From positions 11,522,820 through 11,586,819 of the forward strand of contig CM067302.1 in assembly GCA_034231615.1 (NCBI GenBank): 64,000 bases of DNA, written 5' to 3'. A program made the position numbers and the translations under genes. Every line of letters begins with the position of its first letter. The first letter of the stretch is position 1. Under the pieces are notes generated by a model. That model saw only the letters and a program-made list of their open reading frames with translations. It made no database searches and was not told the DNA's origin. This document shows positions 47,789 to 61,813 of the stretch, piece by piece. The stretch comes from Meghimatium bilineatum (Eukaryota > Mollusca > Gastropoda > Stylommatophora > Philomycidae).

Positions 47789-48578
47789 CATCGTCATCAA
47801 GTGCCGTCTCCGCAACGAAGGTTGGCTGCAACGTATCTCCAACATCTCCTGTCTCTTGTCTTGGTGGTGCACTCTGCTAGACTGTAACCTGTCCATCTTG
47901 TAATGTTACTCTCCCACTTGTATCTCTGCCTACCTCTTGCTCGCTTCCCTTTGACTTTACCCTCAAGTAAGGTCTTCAATAGGGTGTCATGTCTTTTAAT
48001 GTGTCCAAAGTATTTTATTTGCCTGATCTTTATTTCTCTTAGTAGTTCTTTCTTCATATTAAGTGTTTTTAGCACCTCTTTATTTGTTTTTTTCTCTTTC
48101 TTTGATGTTCTCCCTATTCTTCTATATACCCACATCTCAAAGGCATCAATTTTGTCTTCTAATTGTTTATTTAGTGTCCATGTTTCTGAGCCATACATTA
48201 ATATGGAATAGATGTAGCATTTTATAATTCTCATTTTTAACTTGTTTGTAATTTGTTTAGATATTAATAATTTCCTCATGTCATTGAAGGTACTTTTAGC
48301 CATTCCTATTCTCCTTTTAACTTCTGTTTCACATCTGCCATCATTTGTGACTATGTGTCCAAGATATTGATACTGTTTTACTTGTTGTAGTTTCTCTCCC
48401 TGTATGTTTATGTTTACCTCCTGTTCTTCTGTGTTTTTGCTGATTATCATGGTTTTTGTTTTTTGAATGTTTATATCCAGTCCATATTCATTACTTGATT
48501 TATTGACTTGATCTATTAGTCTTTGTAGTTCATGTTCACTTTCTGCTAAAAGAACAGTGTCATCTGCATATCTAATGT
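47789..48578 (-). mobile_element. Array LINE fragment, copy 7
   Basis: The frame at 47797-48594 is intact. The preceding block has the variant CTACTAATATAATAATTTTT (47065 on), which recurs before copy 9 (51437 on). Confidence 0.95.
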
Positions 48579-50436
48579 TGACATATAAACACATTCTATT
48601 TCTACTTAGTTTCTATAGTGCAAAAATCAGAAGTAAATATTTTTATAAAATCTACCTTGTATATAAATATATGACATATAAACACATTATTTTCCTACTT
48701 AGTTCCTATAGTGCAAAATTCAGAAGTAAACCTTTTTATAAAATATACTATGTATGTAAATATGCGACATATTAACACATTATTTTTTCTACTTAGTTCC
48801 TATAGTGCAAAATTCAAAAACAAACATTTAAAAAAATTTATTTTTTTCTTTTTATGTGACATAAACACATTCTTTTTCTACTTTGATCCTATATTTCAAA
48901 ATACAAAAAAATATACATTTAAAAAAAATTTCTTTTTTATGTGACATATAAACACTTTCTATTTCTACTTAGTTCGTATAGTGCAAAAATCAGAAGTAAA
49001 TATTTTTATAAAATTGACCTTGTATATAAATATATGACATATAAACACATTTTTTTTCTAATTAGTTCCTATAGTGCAAAAATCAGAAGTAAATATTTTT
49101 ATAAAATTTACCTTGTATATAAATATATGAAATATTAACACCTTTTTTTCTACTTAGTTCCTATAGTGCAAAATTCAGAAGTAAACATTTTTATAAAATA
49201 TACTTTGTATGTAAATATGTGACATATAAACACATTCTTTTTCTCCTTAGTTCCTATAGTGCATAATTCAAAAATAAACATTTAAAAAAATTTACTTTTT
49301 TATTTTCATGCGACATAAACACATTCTTTTTCTACTTAGATCCTATAGTGCAAAATTCAAAAATAAACATGAAAAAAATTTACTTTTTTATATTTATGCA
49401 ACATAAACACATTCTTTTTCTACTTAGATCCTATGGTGCAAAATTCAAAAATAAACATTTTTATAAAATTTCCTTTTTTCTTTTTATGCGACATATAAAC
49501 ACATTCTTTTTCTGCTTAGTTCCAATAGTGCAAAATTCAGAAGTAAACATTTTTATAAAATATACTTTGTATGTAAATATGTGCCATATTAACACATTCT
49601 CTTTTCTACTTAGTTCGTATAGTGTAAAATTCAAAAATAAAATTTTTTTAAAAATGTACTTTTTTCTTTTTATGCGACATATAAACACATTCTTTTTCTA
49701 TTTAGTTCCTATAGTGCAAATATCAGAAGTAAATATTTTAATAAAATTTACCTGGTATATAAATATATGACATATAAACACATTATTTTTCTACTTAGTT
49801 CCTATAGTGCAAAATTCAGAAGTAAACATTTTTATAATATATACTTTGTATGTAAATATGCGACATATTAACATTATTCACATTTTTTTTTCTTCTTAGT
49901 TCCTATAGTGCAAAATTCATAAATAAACATTTAAAAATAATTTACTCTTTTCTTTTTATGCGACATATAAACACATTCTTTTTCTACTTATTTCATATAG
50001 TTGAAAATTCAAAAATAAACATTTTAAAAAATTTACTTTTTTTCTTTTTATGCGAGATATAAACACATTCTTTTTCTACTTACCGGTAGTTCCTTTAGTG
50101 CCACATTCAAAAATAAACATTTAAAAAAAAGTACTTTTTTCTTTTTATGCAACATATACATATATGACATATAAATAATTCTTTCTCTACTTAGTTCCTA
50201 TAGTGCAAAATTCAGAAGTAAACATTTTTATAAAATATACTTTTTATGTAAATATGCAACATATATAACACATTCTTTTTCTAATAAGTTCCTATAGTGC
50301 AAAATTGAAAAATAAACATTAAAAAAAATTTTCTTTTTTTTTATGCGACATATAAACACATTCTTTTTCTACTTAGATCCTATAGTGCAAAATTCAAAAA
50401 TAAATTTTTTTTTAAATGACCTTTTTAATGACATAT

Positions 50437-51226
50437 CATCGTCATCAAGTGCCGTCTCCGCAACGAAGGTTGGCTGCAACGTATCTCCAACATCTCCTGT
50501 CTCTTGTCTTGGTGGTGCACTCTGCTAGACTGTAACCTGTCCATCTTGTAATGTTACTCTCCCACTTGTATCTCTGCCTACCTCTTGCTCGCTTCCCTTT
50601 GACTTTACCCTCAAGTAAGGTCTTCAATAGGGTGTCATGTCTTTTAATGTGTCCAAAGTATTTTATTTGCCTGATCTTTATTTCTCTTAGTAGTTCTTTC
50701 TTCATATTAAGTGTTTTTAGCACCTCTTTATTTGTTTTTTTCTCTTTCTTTGATGTTCTCCCTATTCTTCTATATACCCACATCTCAAAGGCATCAATTT
50801 TGTCTTCTAATTGTTTATTTAGTGTCCATGTTTCTGAGCCATACATTAATATGGAATAGATGTAGCATTTTATAATTCTCATTTTTAACTTGTTTGTAAT
50901 TTGTTTAGATATTAATAATTTCCTCATGTCATTGAAGGTACTTTTAGCCATTCCTATTCTCCTTTTAACTTCTGTTTCACATCTGCCATCATTTGTGACT
51001 ATGTGTCCAAGATATTGATACTGTTTTACTTGTTGTAGTTTCTCTCCCTGTATGTTTATGTTTACCTCCTGTTCTTCTGTGTTTTTGCTGATTATCATGG
51101 TTTTTGTTTTTTGAATGTTTATATCCAGTCCATATTCATTACTTGATTTATTGACTTGATCTATTAGTCTTTGTAGTTCATGTTCACTTTCTGCTAAAAG
51201 AACAGTGTCATCTGCATATCTAATGT
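50437..51226 (-). mobile_element. Array LINE fragment, copy 8
   Basis: The frame at 50445-51242 is intact. It follows the longest regular unit (2,648 bp), which contains the 49250-49790 block shared with 34.3-34.9 kb. Confidence 0.95.
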
Positions 51227-52160
51227 TGACATATAAACACATTCTATTTCTACTTAGTTTCTATAGTGCAAAAATCAGAAGTAAATATTTTTATAAAATC
51301 TACCTTGTATATAAATATATGACATATAAACACATTATTTTCCTACTTAGTTCCTATAGTGCAAAATTCAGAAGTAAACCTTTTTATAAAATATACTATG
51401 TATGTAAATATGCGACATATTAACACATTATTTTTTCTACTAATATAATAATTTTTTAATATAGTGCAAAATTCAAAAACAAACATTTAAAAATATTTAC
51501 TTTTTTCTTTTTATGTGACATAAACACATTCTTTTTCTACTTTGATCCTATATTTCAAAATACAAAAAAATATACATTTAAAAAAATTTACTTTTTTCTT
51601 TTTATGCGACATATACACACATTCTTTTTCTACTTAGTTCGTATAGTGCAAAATTCAAAAATAAACATTTAAAAAAATTTACTTTTTTTCTTTTTATGCG
51701 AGATATAAACACATTCTTTTTCTACTTAGTTCCTTTAGTGCCACATTCAAAAATAAACATTTTAAAAAAAGTACTTTTTTCTTTTTATGCAACATATACA
51801 TATATGACATATAAATAATTCTTTCTCTACTTAGTTCCTATAGTGCAAAATTCAGAAGTAAACATTTTTATAAAATATACTTTGTATGTAAATATGCAAC
51901 ATATATAACACATTCTTTTTCTAATAAGTTCCTATAGTGCAAAATTGAAAAATAAACATTAAAAAAAATTTTCTTTTTTTTTATGCGACATATAAACACA
52001 TTCTTTTTCTACTTAGATCCTATAGTGCAAAATTCAAAAATAAAATTTTTTTTAAATTTCCTTTTCTGCGACATATAAACACATTCTATTTCTACTTAGA
52101 TCCTATAGTGCAAAATTCAAAAATAAAATTTTTTTTTAAATGACCTTTTTTATGACATAT

Positions 52161-52950
52161 CATCGTCATCAAGTGCCGTCTCCGCAACGAAGGTTGGCTG
52201 CAACGTATCTCCAACATCTCCTGTCTCTTGTCTTGGTGGTGCACTCTGCTAGACTGTAACCTGTCCATCTTGTAATGTTACTCTCCCACTTGTATCTCTG
52301 CCTACCTCTTGCTCGCTTCCCTTTGACTTTACCCTCAAGTAAGGTCTTCAATAGGGTGTCATGTCTTTTAATGTGTCCAAAGTATTTTATTTGCCTGATC
52401 TTTATTTCTCTTAGTAGTTCTTTCTTCATATTAAGTGTTTTTAGCACCTCTTTATTTGTTTTTTTCTCTTTCTTTGATGTTCTCCCTATTCTTCTATATA
52501 CCCACATCTCAAAGGCATCAATTTTGTCTTCTAATTGTTTATTTAGTGTCCATGTTTCTGAGCCATACATTAATATGGAATAGATGTAGCATTTTATAAT
52601 TCTCATTTTTAACTTGTTTGTAATTTGTTTAGATATTAATAATTTCCTCATGTCATTGAAGGTACTTTTAGCCATTCCTATTCTCCTTTTAACTTCTGTT
52701 TCACATCTGCCATCATTTGTGACTATGTGTCCAAGATATTGATACTGTTTTACTTGTTGTAGTTTCTCTCCCTGTATGTTTATGTTTACCTCCTGTTCTT
52801 CTGTGTTTTTGCTGATTATCATGGTTTTTGTTTTTTGAATGTTTATATCCAGTCCATATTCATTACTTGATTTATTGACTTGATCTATTAGTCTTTGTAG
52901 TTCATGTTCACTTTCTGCTAAAAGAACAGTGTCATCTGCATATCTAATGT
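52161..52950 (-). mobile_element. Array LINE fragment, copy 9
   Basis: The frame at 52169-52966 is intact with majority sequence. It starts the run of three successive units of about 1.71-1.72 kb. Confidence 0.95.
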
Positions 52951-53873
52951 TGACATATAAACACATTCTATTTCTACTTAGTTTCTATAGTGCAAAAATC
53001 AGAAGTAAATATTTTTATAAAATCTACCTTGTATATAAATATATGACATATAAACACATTATTTTCCTACTTAGTTCCTATAGTGCAAAATTCAGAAGTA
53101 AACCTTTTTATAAAATATACTATGTATGTAAATATGCGACATATTAACACATTATTTTTTCTACTTAGTTCCTATAGTGCAAAATTCAAAAACAAACATT
53201 TAAAAAAATTTACTTTTTTCTTTTTATGTGACATAAACACATTCTTTTTCTACTTTGATCCTATATTTCAAAATACAAAAAAATATACATTTAAAAAAAA
53301 TTTACTTTTTTCTTTTTATGCGACATATACACACATTCTTTTTCTACTTAGTTCGTATAGTGCAAAATTCAAAAATAAACATTTAAAAAAATTTACTTTT
53401 TTTCTTTTTATGCGAGATATAAACACATTCTTTTTCTACTTAGTTCCTTTAGTGCCACATTCAAAAATAAACATTTTAAAAAAAGTACTTTTTTCTTTTT
53501 ATGCAACATATACATATATGACATATAAATAATTCTTTCTCTACTTAGTTCCTATAGTGCAAAATTCAGAAGTAAACATTTTTATAAAATATACTTTGTA
53601 TGTAAATATGCAACATATATAACACATTCTTTTTCTAATAAGTTCCTATAGTGCAAAATTGAAAAATAAACATTAAAAAAAATTTTCTTTTTTTTTATGC
53701 GACATATAAACACATTCTTTTTCTACTTAGATCCTATAGTGCAAAATTCAAAAATAATTTTTTTTTTAAATTTCCTTTTTTCTGCGACATATAAACACAT
53801 TCTATTTCTACTTAGATCCTATAGTGCAAAATTCAAAAATAAATTTTTTTTAAAATAACCTTTTTTATGACAT

Positions 53874-54663
53874 CATCGTCATCAAGTGCCGTCTCCGCAA
53901 CGAAGGTTGGCTGCAACATATCTCCAACATCTCCTGTCTCTTGTCTTGGTGGTGCACTCTGCTAGACTGTAACCTGTCCATCTTGTAATGTTACTCTCCC
54001 ACTTGTATCTCTGCCTACCCCTTGCTCGCTTCCCTTTGACTTTACCCTCAAGTAAGGTCTTCAATAGGGTGTCATGTCTTTTAATGTGTCCAAAGTATTT
54101 TATTTGCCTGATCTTTATTTCTCTTAGTAGTTCTTTCTTCATATTAAGTGTTTTTAGCACCTCTTTATTTGTTTTTTTCTCTTTCTTTGATGTTCTCCCT
54201 ATTCTTCTATATACCCACATCTCAAAGGCATCAATTTTGTCTTCTAATTGTTTATTTAGTGTCCATGTTTCTGAGCCATACATTAATATGGAATAGATGT
54301 AGCATTTTATAATTCTCATTTTTAACTTGTTTGTAATTTGTTTAGATATTAATAATTTCCTCATGTCATTGAAGGTACTTTTAGCCATTCCTATTCTCCT
54401 TTTAACTTCTGTTTCACATCTGCCATCATTTGTGACTATGTGTCCAAGATATTGATACTGTTTTACTTGTTGTAGTTTCTCTCCCTGTATGTTTATGTTT
54501 ACCTCCTGTTCTTCTGTGTTTTTGCTGATTATCATGGTTTTTGTTTTTTGAATGTTTATATCCAGTCCATATTCATTACTTGATTTATTGACTTGATCTA
54601 TTAGTCTTTGTAGTTCATGTTCACTTTCTGCTAAAAGAACAGTGTCATCTGCATATCTAATGT
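53874..54663 (-). mobile_element. Array LINE fragment, copy 10
   Basis: The frame at 53882-54679 is intact. The left target duplication has lost two bases (TGACATCATCG). Two silent changes are shared with copies 11 and 13: Tyr TAC to TAT in RYVAAN, and AGA to AGG in RARG. Confidence 0.95.
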
Positions 54664-55588
54664 TGACATATAAACACATTCTATTTCTACTTAGTTTCTA
54701 TAGTGCAAAAATCAGAAGTAAATATTTTTATAAAATCTACCTTGTATATAAATATATGACATATAAACACATTATTTTCCTACTTAGTTCCTATAGTGCA
54801 AAATTCAGAAGTAAACCTTTTTATAAAATATACTATGTATGTAAATATGCGACATATTAACACATTATTTTTTCTACTTAGTTCCTATAGTGCAAAATTC
54901 AAAAACAAACATTTAAAAAAATTTACTTTTTTCTTTTTATGTGACATAAACACATTCTTTTTCTACTTTGATCCTATATTTCAAAATACAAAAAAATATA
55001 CATTTAAAAAAAATTTACTTTTTTCTTTTTATGCGACATATACACACATTCTTTTTCTACTTAGTTCGTATAGTGCAAAATTCAAAAATAAACATTTAAA
55101 AAAATTTACTTTTTTTCTTTTTATGCGAGATATAAACACATTCTTTTTCTACTTAGTTCCTTTAGTGCCACATTCAAAAATAAACATTTTAAAAAAAGTA
55201 CTTTTTTCTTTTTATGCAACATATACATATATGACATATAAATAATTCTTTCTCTACTTAGTTCCTATAGTGCAAAATTCAGAAGTAAACATTTTTATAA
55301 AATATACTTTGTATGTAAATATGCAACATATATAACACATTCTTTTTCTAATAAGTTCCTATAGTGCAAAATTGAAAAATAAACATTAACAAAAATTTTC
55401 TTTTTTTTTATGCGACATATAAACACATTCTTTTTCTACTTAGATCCTATAGTGCAAAATTCAAAAATAAAATTTTTTTTAAATTTCCATTTTTCTGCGA
55501 CATATAAACACATTCTATTTCTACTTAGATCCTATAGTGCAAAATTCAAAAATAATTTTTTTTTTAAATGACCTTTTTTATGACATAT

Positions 55589-56378
55589 CATCGTCATCAA
55601 GTGCCGTCTCCGCAACGAAGGTTGGCTGCAACATATCTCCAACATCTCCTGTCTCTTGTCTTGGTGGTGCACTCTGCTAGACTGTAACCTGTCCATCTTG
55701 TAATGTTACTCTCCCACTTGTATCTCTGCCTACCCCTTGCTCGCTTCCCTTTGACTTTACCCTCAAGTAATGTCTTCAATAGGGTGTCATGTCTTTTAAT
55801 GTGTCCAAAGTATTTTATTTGCCTGATCTTTATTTCTCTTAGTAGTTCTTTCTTCATATTAAGTGTTTTTAGCACCTCTTTATTTGTTTTTTTCTCTTTC
55901 TTTGATGTTCTCCCTATTCTTCTATATACCCACATCTCAAAGGCATCAATTTTGTCTTCTAATTGTTTATTTAGTGTCCATGTTTCTGAGCCATACATTA
56001 ATATGGAATAGATGTAGCATTTTATAATTCTCATTTTTAACTTGTTTGTAATTTGTTTAGATATTAATAATTTCCTCATGTCATTGAAGGTACTTTTAGC
56101 CATTCCTATTCTCCTTTTAACTTCTGTTTCACATCTGCCATCATTTGTGACTATGTGTCCAAGATATTGATACTGTTTTACTTGTTGTAGTTTCTCTCCC
56201 TGTATGTTTATGTTTACCTCCTGTTCTTCTGTGTTTTTGCTGATTATCATGGTTTTTGTTTTTTGAATGTTTATATCCAGTCCATATTCATTACTTGATT
56301 TATTGACTTGATCTATTAGTCTTTGTAGTTCATGTTCACTTTCTGCTAAAAGAACAGTGTCATCTGCATATCTAATGT
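55589..56378 (-). mobile_element. Array LINE fragment, copy 11
   Basis: The frame at 55597-56394 is intact. It has the two silent changes of copy 10 plus a third (Thr ACC to ACA in KTLLEG) shared only with copy 13. Confidence 0.95.
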
Positions 56379-59300
56379 TGACATATAAACACATTCTATT
56401 TCTACTTAGTTTCTATAGTGCAAAAATCAGAAGTAAATATTTTTATAAAATCTACCTTGTATATAAATATATGACATATAAACACATTATTTTCCTACTT
56501 AGTTCCTATAGTGCAAAATTCAGAAGTAAACCTTTTTATAAAATATACTATGTATGTAAATATGCGACATATTAACACATTATTTTTTCTACTTAGTTCC
56601 TATAGTGCAAAATTCAAAAATAAACATGAAAATTTTTTTTTTTTAAATATTTATGCAACATAAACACATTCTTTTTCTACTTAGATCCTATAGTGCAAAA
56701 TTCAAAAATAAACATGAAAATTTTTTTTTTTAAATATTTATGCAACATAAACACATTCTTTTTCTACTTAGATACTATAGTGCAAAATTCAATAATAAAC
56801 ATTGTTAAAAAATTTCTTTTTTATGTGACATATAAACACATTCTATTTCTACTTAGTTCGTATAGTGCAAAAATCAGAAGTAAATATTTTTATAAAATTG
56901 ACCTTGTATATAAATATATGACATATAAACACATTTTTTTTCTAATTAGTTCCTATAGTGCAAAAATCAGAAGTAAATATTTTTATAAAATTGACCTTGT
57001 ATATAAATATATGAAATATTAACACCTTTTTTTCTACTTAGTTCCTATAGTGCAAAATTCAGAAGTAAACATTTTTATAAAATATACTTTGTATGTAAAT
57101 ATGCTACATATTAACACATTCTTTTTCTGCTTAGTTCCTATAGTGCAAAATTCAGAAGTAAACATTTTTATAAAATATACTTTGTATGTAAATATGTGAC
57201 ATATAAACACATTCTTTTTCTACTTAGTTCCTATAGTGCACAGATCAGAAGTAAATATTTTAATATAATTTACCTTGTATATAAATATATGACATATAAA
57301 CACATTCTTTTTCTACTTAATTCCTATATTACAAAAAATCAGAAGTAAATATTTTTATAAAATTTACATTGTATATAAATATATGACATATAAACACATT
57401 CTTTTTTTACTTAGTTCCTATAGTGCACAGATCAGAAGTAAATATTTTAATATAATTTACCTTGTATATAAATATATGACATATAAACACATTCTTTTTC
57501 TACTTATTTCCTATAGTGCAAACATCAGAAGTAAATATTTTTCCAAATTTACCTAAAATATATATATGTCAAATAAACACATTCTCTTTCTGATTAGTTC
57601 CAATAGTGCAAAATTCAGAAGTAAACATTTTTATAAAATATACTTTGTACGTAAATATGCGCCATATTAACACATTCTTATATACATGTAAAAAAATTTT
57701 CTTTTTATGCGACATATAAACACATTCTATTTCTACTACATTCCTATAGTGCAAAATTCATAAATAAACATTTGTAAATATGCGACATATTAACACATTA
57801 TTTTTTTTCTACTTAGTTCCTACTTTTTTCTACTTAGTTTTCTACTTTTTTCTCTCTACATATAGTACAAAATTCAAAAATAAATTTTTTTTTAAAATTC
57901 CTTTTTTATTCGACATATAACACAATCTTTTTCTACTTAGTTCCTATAGTGCAAAATTCAAAAATAAACATTTAAAAAAAATTTCCATTATACATGCGAC
58001 ATACACACATTGTATTTCTACTTAGTTCGTATAGTGCAAAAATCAGAAGTAAATATTTTTATAAAATTTACCTTGTATATAAATATATGACATATAAACA
58101 CATTTTTTTTCTAATTAGTTCCTATAGTGCAAAAATCAGAAGTAAATATTTTTATAAAATTTACCTTGTATATAAATATATGAAATATTAACACCTTTTT
58201 TTCTACTTAGTTCCTATAGTGCAAAATTCAGAAGTAAACATTTTTATAAAATATACTTTGTATGTAAATATGCTACATATTAACACATTCTTTTTCTACT
58301 TAATTCCTATATTACAAAAAATAAGAAGTAAATATTTTTATAAAATTTACATTGTATATAAATATATGACATATAAACGCATTCTTTTTTTACTTAGTTC
58401 CTATAGTGCACAGATCAGAAGTAAATATTTTTCCAAATTTACCTTGTATATAAATATATGTCAAATAAACACATTCTTTTTCTACTTAGTTCCTATAGTG
58501 CAAAATTCAAAAATAAACATGAACATTTTTTTTTAAAAAATATTTATGCAACATAAACATATCCTTGTACTACTTAGATCCTATAGTGCAAAATTCAAAA
58601 ATAAACATTTTAAAAAAATTTCCATTTTTATGGGACATACACACATTCTATTTCTACTTAGTTCGTATAGTGCAAAAATCAGAAGTAAATATTTTTATAA
58701 AATTTACCTTGTATATAAATATATGACATATAAACACATTTTTTTTCTAATTAGTTCCTATAGTGCAAAAATCAGAAGTAAATATTATTATAAAATTTGC
58801 GTTGTATATAAATATATTACATATAAACACATTCTATTTCTACTTAGTTCCTGTAGTGCAAAATTCAAAAATAAACATTAAAAAAATTTACTTTTTTATA
58901 TTTATGTGACATAAACACATTCTTTTTCTACTTAGATACTATAGTGCAAAATTCAGAAGTAAACATTTTTATAAAATATACTTTGTATGTAAATATGCAA
59001 CATATATAACACATTCTTTTTCTACTTAGATCATATAGTGCAAAATTGAAAAATAAATTTATTTTAAAATTCCTTTTTTCTGCGACATATTAACACATTC
59101 TCTTTCTACTTAGATACTATAGTGCAAAATTAATTACTTTTTTAAAATGACTTTTTTTTTTATGACATAAACACATTCTATTTCTACTTAGGTCCTATAG
59201 TGCAAAAATCAGAAGTAAATATTTTTATAAAATTTACCTTGTATATAAATATATGACATATAAACAAATTCTTTTTCTACTTAGTTCCTATGGTGCAAAA

Positions 59301-59536
59301 TTCAGACGTAAACATTTTTATAATATATACTTTGTATGTAAATATGTGACATATTAACACATTCTCTTTTCTACTTAGTTCCTATAGTGCAAAATTCAAA
59401 AATAAACATTAACAATTTTTTTTTCTTTTTATGTGACATAAACACATTCTATTTCTACTTAGTTCCTATAGTGCAAAAATCAGAAGTTAATATTATTATA
59501 AAATTTGCCTTGTATATAAATATATTACATATAAAC
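56379..59536. repeat. Satellite block without the array LINE
   Basis: The 3.2-kb monomer run resembles parts of both domains: 56840-57860 matches the 2.32-kb units, and 58620-58880 matches 27560-27810. Near its right end monomers are more diverged (TAATTACTTTTTTAAAATGA near 59130), with a half-length unit. Confidence 0.85.
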
Positions 59537-60320
59537 TCTTCCTCATTTTAATCAAAATCCCCAGTGCAATTCATTTTCACAAGTACTTTCTGCAGATTGT
59601 ACGCAAATGTTTGGCGTAGAAATGGCATTAACCTTCAGACTAAGCTGAAAGTTTACACAGAGCAGTGGTACTTCCAGTGCTGCTATACGCTAGTGAAACA
59701 TGGACTGTGTATAGACGTCATGTGAAAAAACTCAATCATTTTCATACAAATTGTCTCAGAAAAGTTATGAACATCAGATGGCAAGACAAGATTCCAGATA
59801 CCACTGTCCTTGATAGAGCTGGTATCCCAAGCATTGACACGGTCTTGATGCAGACACAGATTCGTTGGGCAGGTCATTTGGTGCGTATGCCAGACCATCA
59901 TCTGCCAAAGATACTTCTCTATGGTGAGCTAGAGAAGGGTATACGATCTCAAGGTGGCCAAAGGAAGAGCTACAAGGACTCGTTAAAGGACTCACTGAAA
60001 GCCTTTGAAATAGACCACGATACATGGGAAGAACTTGCACAAAATAGATCTACATGGCGTTCTAAAATAAAAAAGAGAGCATCATCTTGTGAAAAGAAGA
60101 GAAATGCAGCAGCTCAACAGCGGAGAGCAGCTAGAAAGTCACTGATAGACCAAGATCCGTCTACAGTCGTTATTCCATGTCCAAACTGTCCAAGGACATT
60201 TACAGCTCGAATAGGGCTCATTAGCCATCTACGAACTCATAATCAAGGACATAACTAAAATTGAATTTTAAAAAGTGGATATAACAAATGGTCATCATCA
60301 CTTGTGATGGACAAACAACA
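59537..60320 (+). mobile_element. Zinc-finger-tailed LINE 3' fragment with 12-bp target duplication
   Basis: This is a retrotransposon fragment inserted in a monomer. TTACATATAAAC stands at 59525-59536 and again at 60321-60332. A 197-codon frame (59665-60258) carries the LINE post-RT region: VLPVLLYASETWTVYRRHV, then CLRKVMNIRWQDKIPD, then IRWAGHLVRMPDHHLPK. It has a basic segment (KKRNAAAQQRRAARK) and a final C2H2 finger, CPNCPRTFTARIGLISHLRT then H, with Cys172, Cys175, His188 and His192 all present. A two-base insertion near 59658 (ACAGAGCAGTGG) separates this frame from the upstream LYANVWRRNGINLQTKLKVY. The RT catalytic core is missing, so the copy is inactive. The older copy at 4440-5976 is the same family. 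Confidence 0.92.
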
Positions 60321-60332
60321 TTACATATAAAC

Positions 60333-61813
60333 ACATTCTTTTTCTACTTAGATCCTATAGTGCAAAATTCAGAAGTAAACATTTTTATAAAATATACTTT
60401 GTATGTAAATATGCAACATATATAACACATTCATTTTCTAATAAGTTCCTATAGTGCAAAATTGAAAAATAAACATTAAAAAAAATTTCCTTTTTTTTAA
60501 AATGTGACATATAAACACATTCTTTTTCTACTTAGATCCTATAGTGCAAAATTCAGAAGTAAACATTTTTATAAAATATACTTTGTATGTAAATATGTGA
60601 CATATTAACACCTTTTTTTCTCCTTAGTTCCTATAGTGCATAATTCAAAAATAAACATTTAAAAAAATTTACTTTTTTATATTCATGCAACATAAACACA
60701 TTCTTTTTCTACTTAGATCCTATAGTGCAAAATTCAAAAATAAACATGAAAAAAATTTACTTTTTTATATTTATGCAACATAAACACATTCTTTTTCTAC
60801 TTAGATCCTATGGTGCAAAATTCAAAAATAAACATTTTTATAAAATTTCCTTTTTTCTTTTTATGCGACATATAAACACATTCTTTTTCTGCTTAGTTCC
60901 AATAGTGCAAAATTCAGAAGTAAACATTTTTATAAAATATACTTTGTATGTAAATATGTGCCATATTAACACATTCTCTTTTCTACTTAGTTCGTATAGT
61001 GTAAAATTCAAAAATAAACATTTTTTTTAAATGTACTTTTTTCTTTTTATGCGACATATAAACACATTCTTTTTCTATTTAGTTCCTATAGTGCAAATAT
61101 CAGAAGTAAATATTTTAATAAAATTTACCTGGTATATAAATATATGACATATAAACACATTATTTTTCTACTTAGTTCCTATAGTGCAAAATTCAGAAGT
61201 AAACATTTTTATAATATATACTTTGTATGTAAATATGCGACATATTAACATTATTCACATTTTTTTTTCTTCTTAGTTCCTATAGTGCAAAATTCATAAA
61301 TAAACATTTAAAAATAATTTACTCTTTTCTTTTTATGCGACATATAAACACATTCTTTTTCTACTTATTTCATATAGTTGAAAATTCAAAATAAACATTT
61401 TAAAAAATTTACTTTTTTTCTTTTTATGCGAGATATAAACACATTCTTTTTCTACTTACCGGTAGTTCCTTTAGTGCCACATTCAAAAATAAACATTTTA
61501 AAAAAAGTACTTTTTTCTTTTTATGCAACATATACATATATGACATATAAATAATTCTTTCTCTACTTAGTTCCTATAGTGCAAAATTCAGAAGTAAACA
61601 TTTTTATAAAATATACTTTGTATGTAAATATGCAACATATATAACACATTCTTTTTCTAATAAGTTCCTATAGTGCAAAATTGAAAAATAAACATTAAAA
61701 AAAATTTTCTTTTTTTTTATGCGACATATAAACACATTCTATTTCTATTTAGATCCTATAGTGCAAAATTCAAAAATAATTTTTTTTTTAAATGACCTTT
61801 TTTAATGACATAT
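60333..61813. repeat. Satellite block between zinc-finger LINE and copy 12
   Basis: Monomers here follow the order seen at 33.5-36.5 kb and 49.2-50.4 kb. These include the CTTACCGGTAGTTCCTTTAG variant (61455 on; also 35697 and 50080) and the AACATTATTCACATTTTTTT variant (61247 on). The left junction continues exactly the monomer broken at 59536. Confidence 0.9.
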
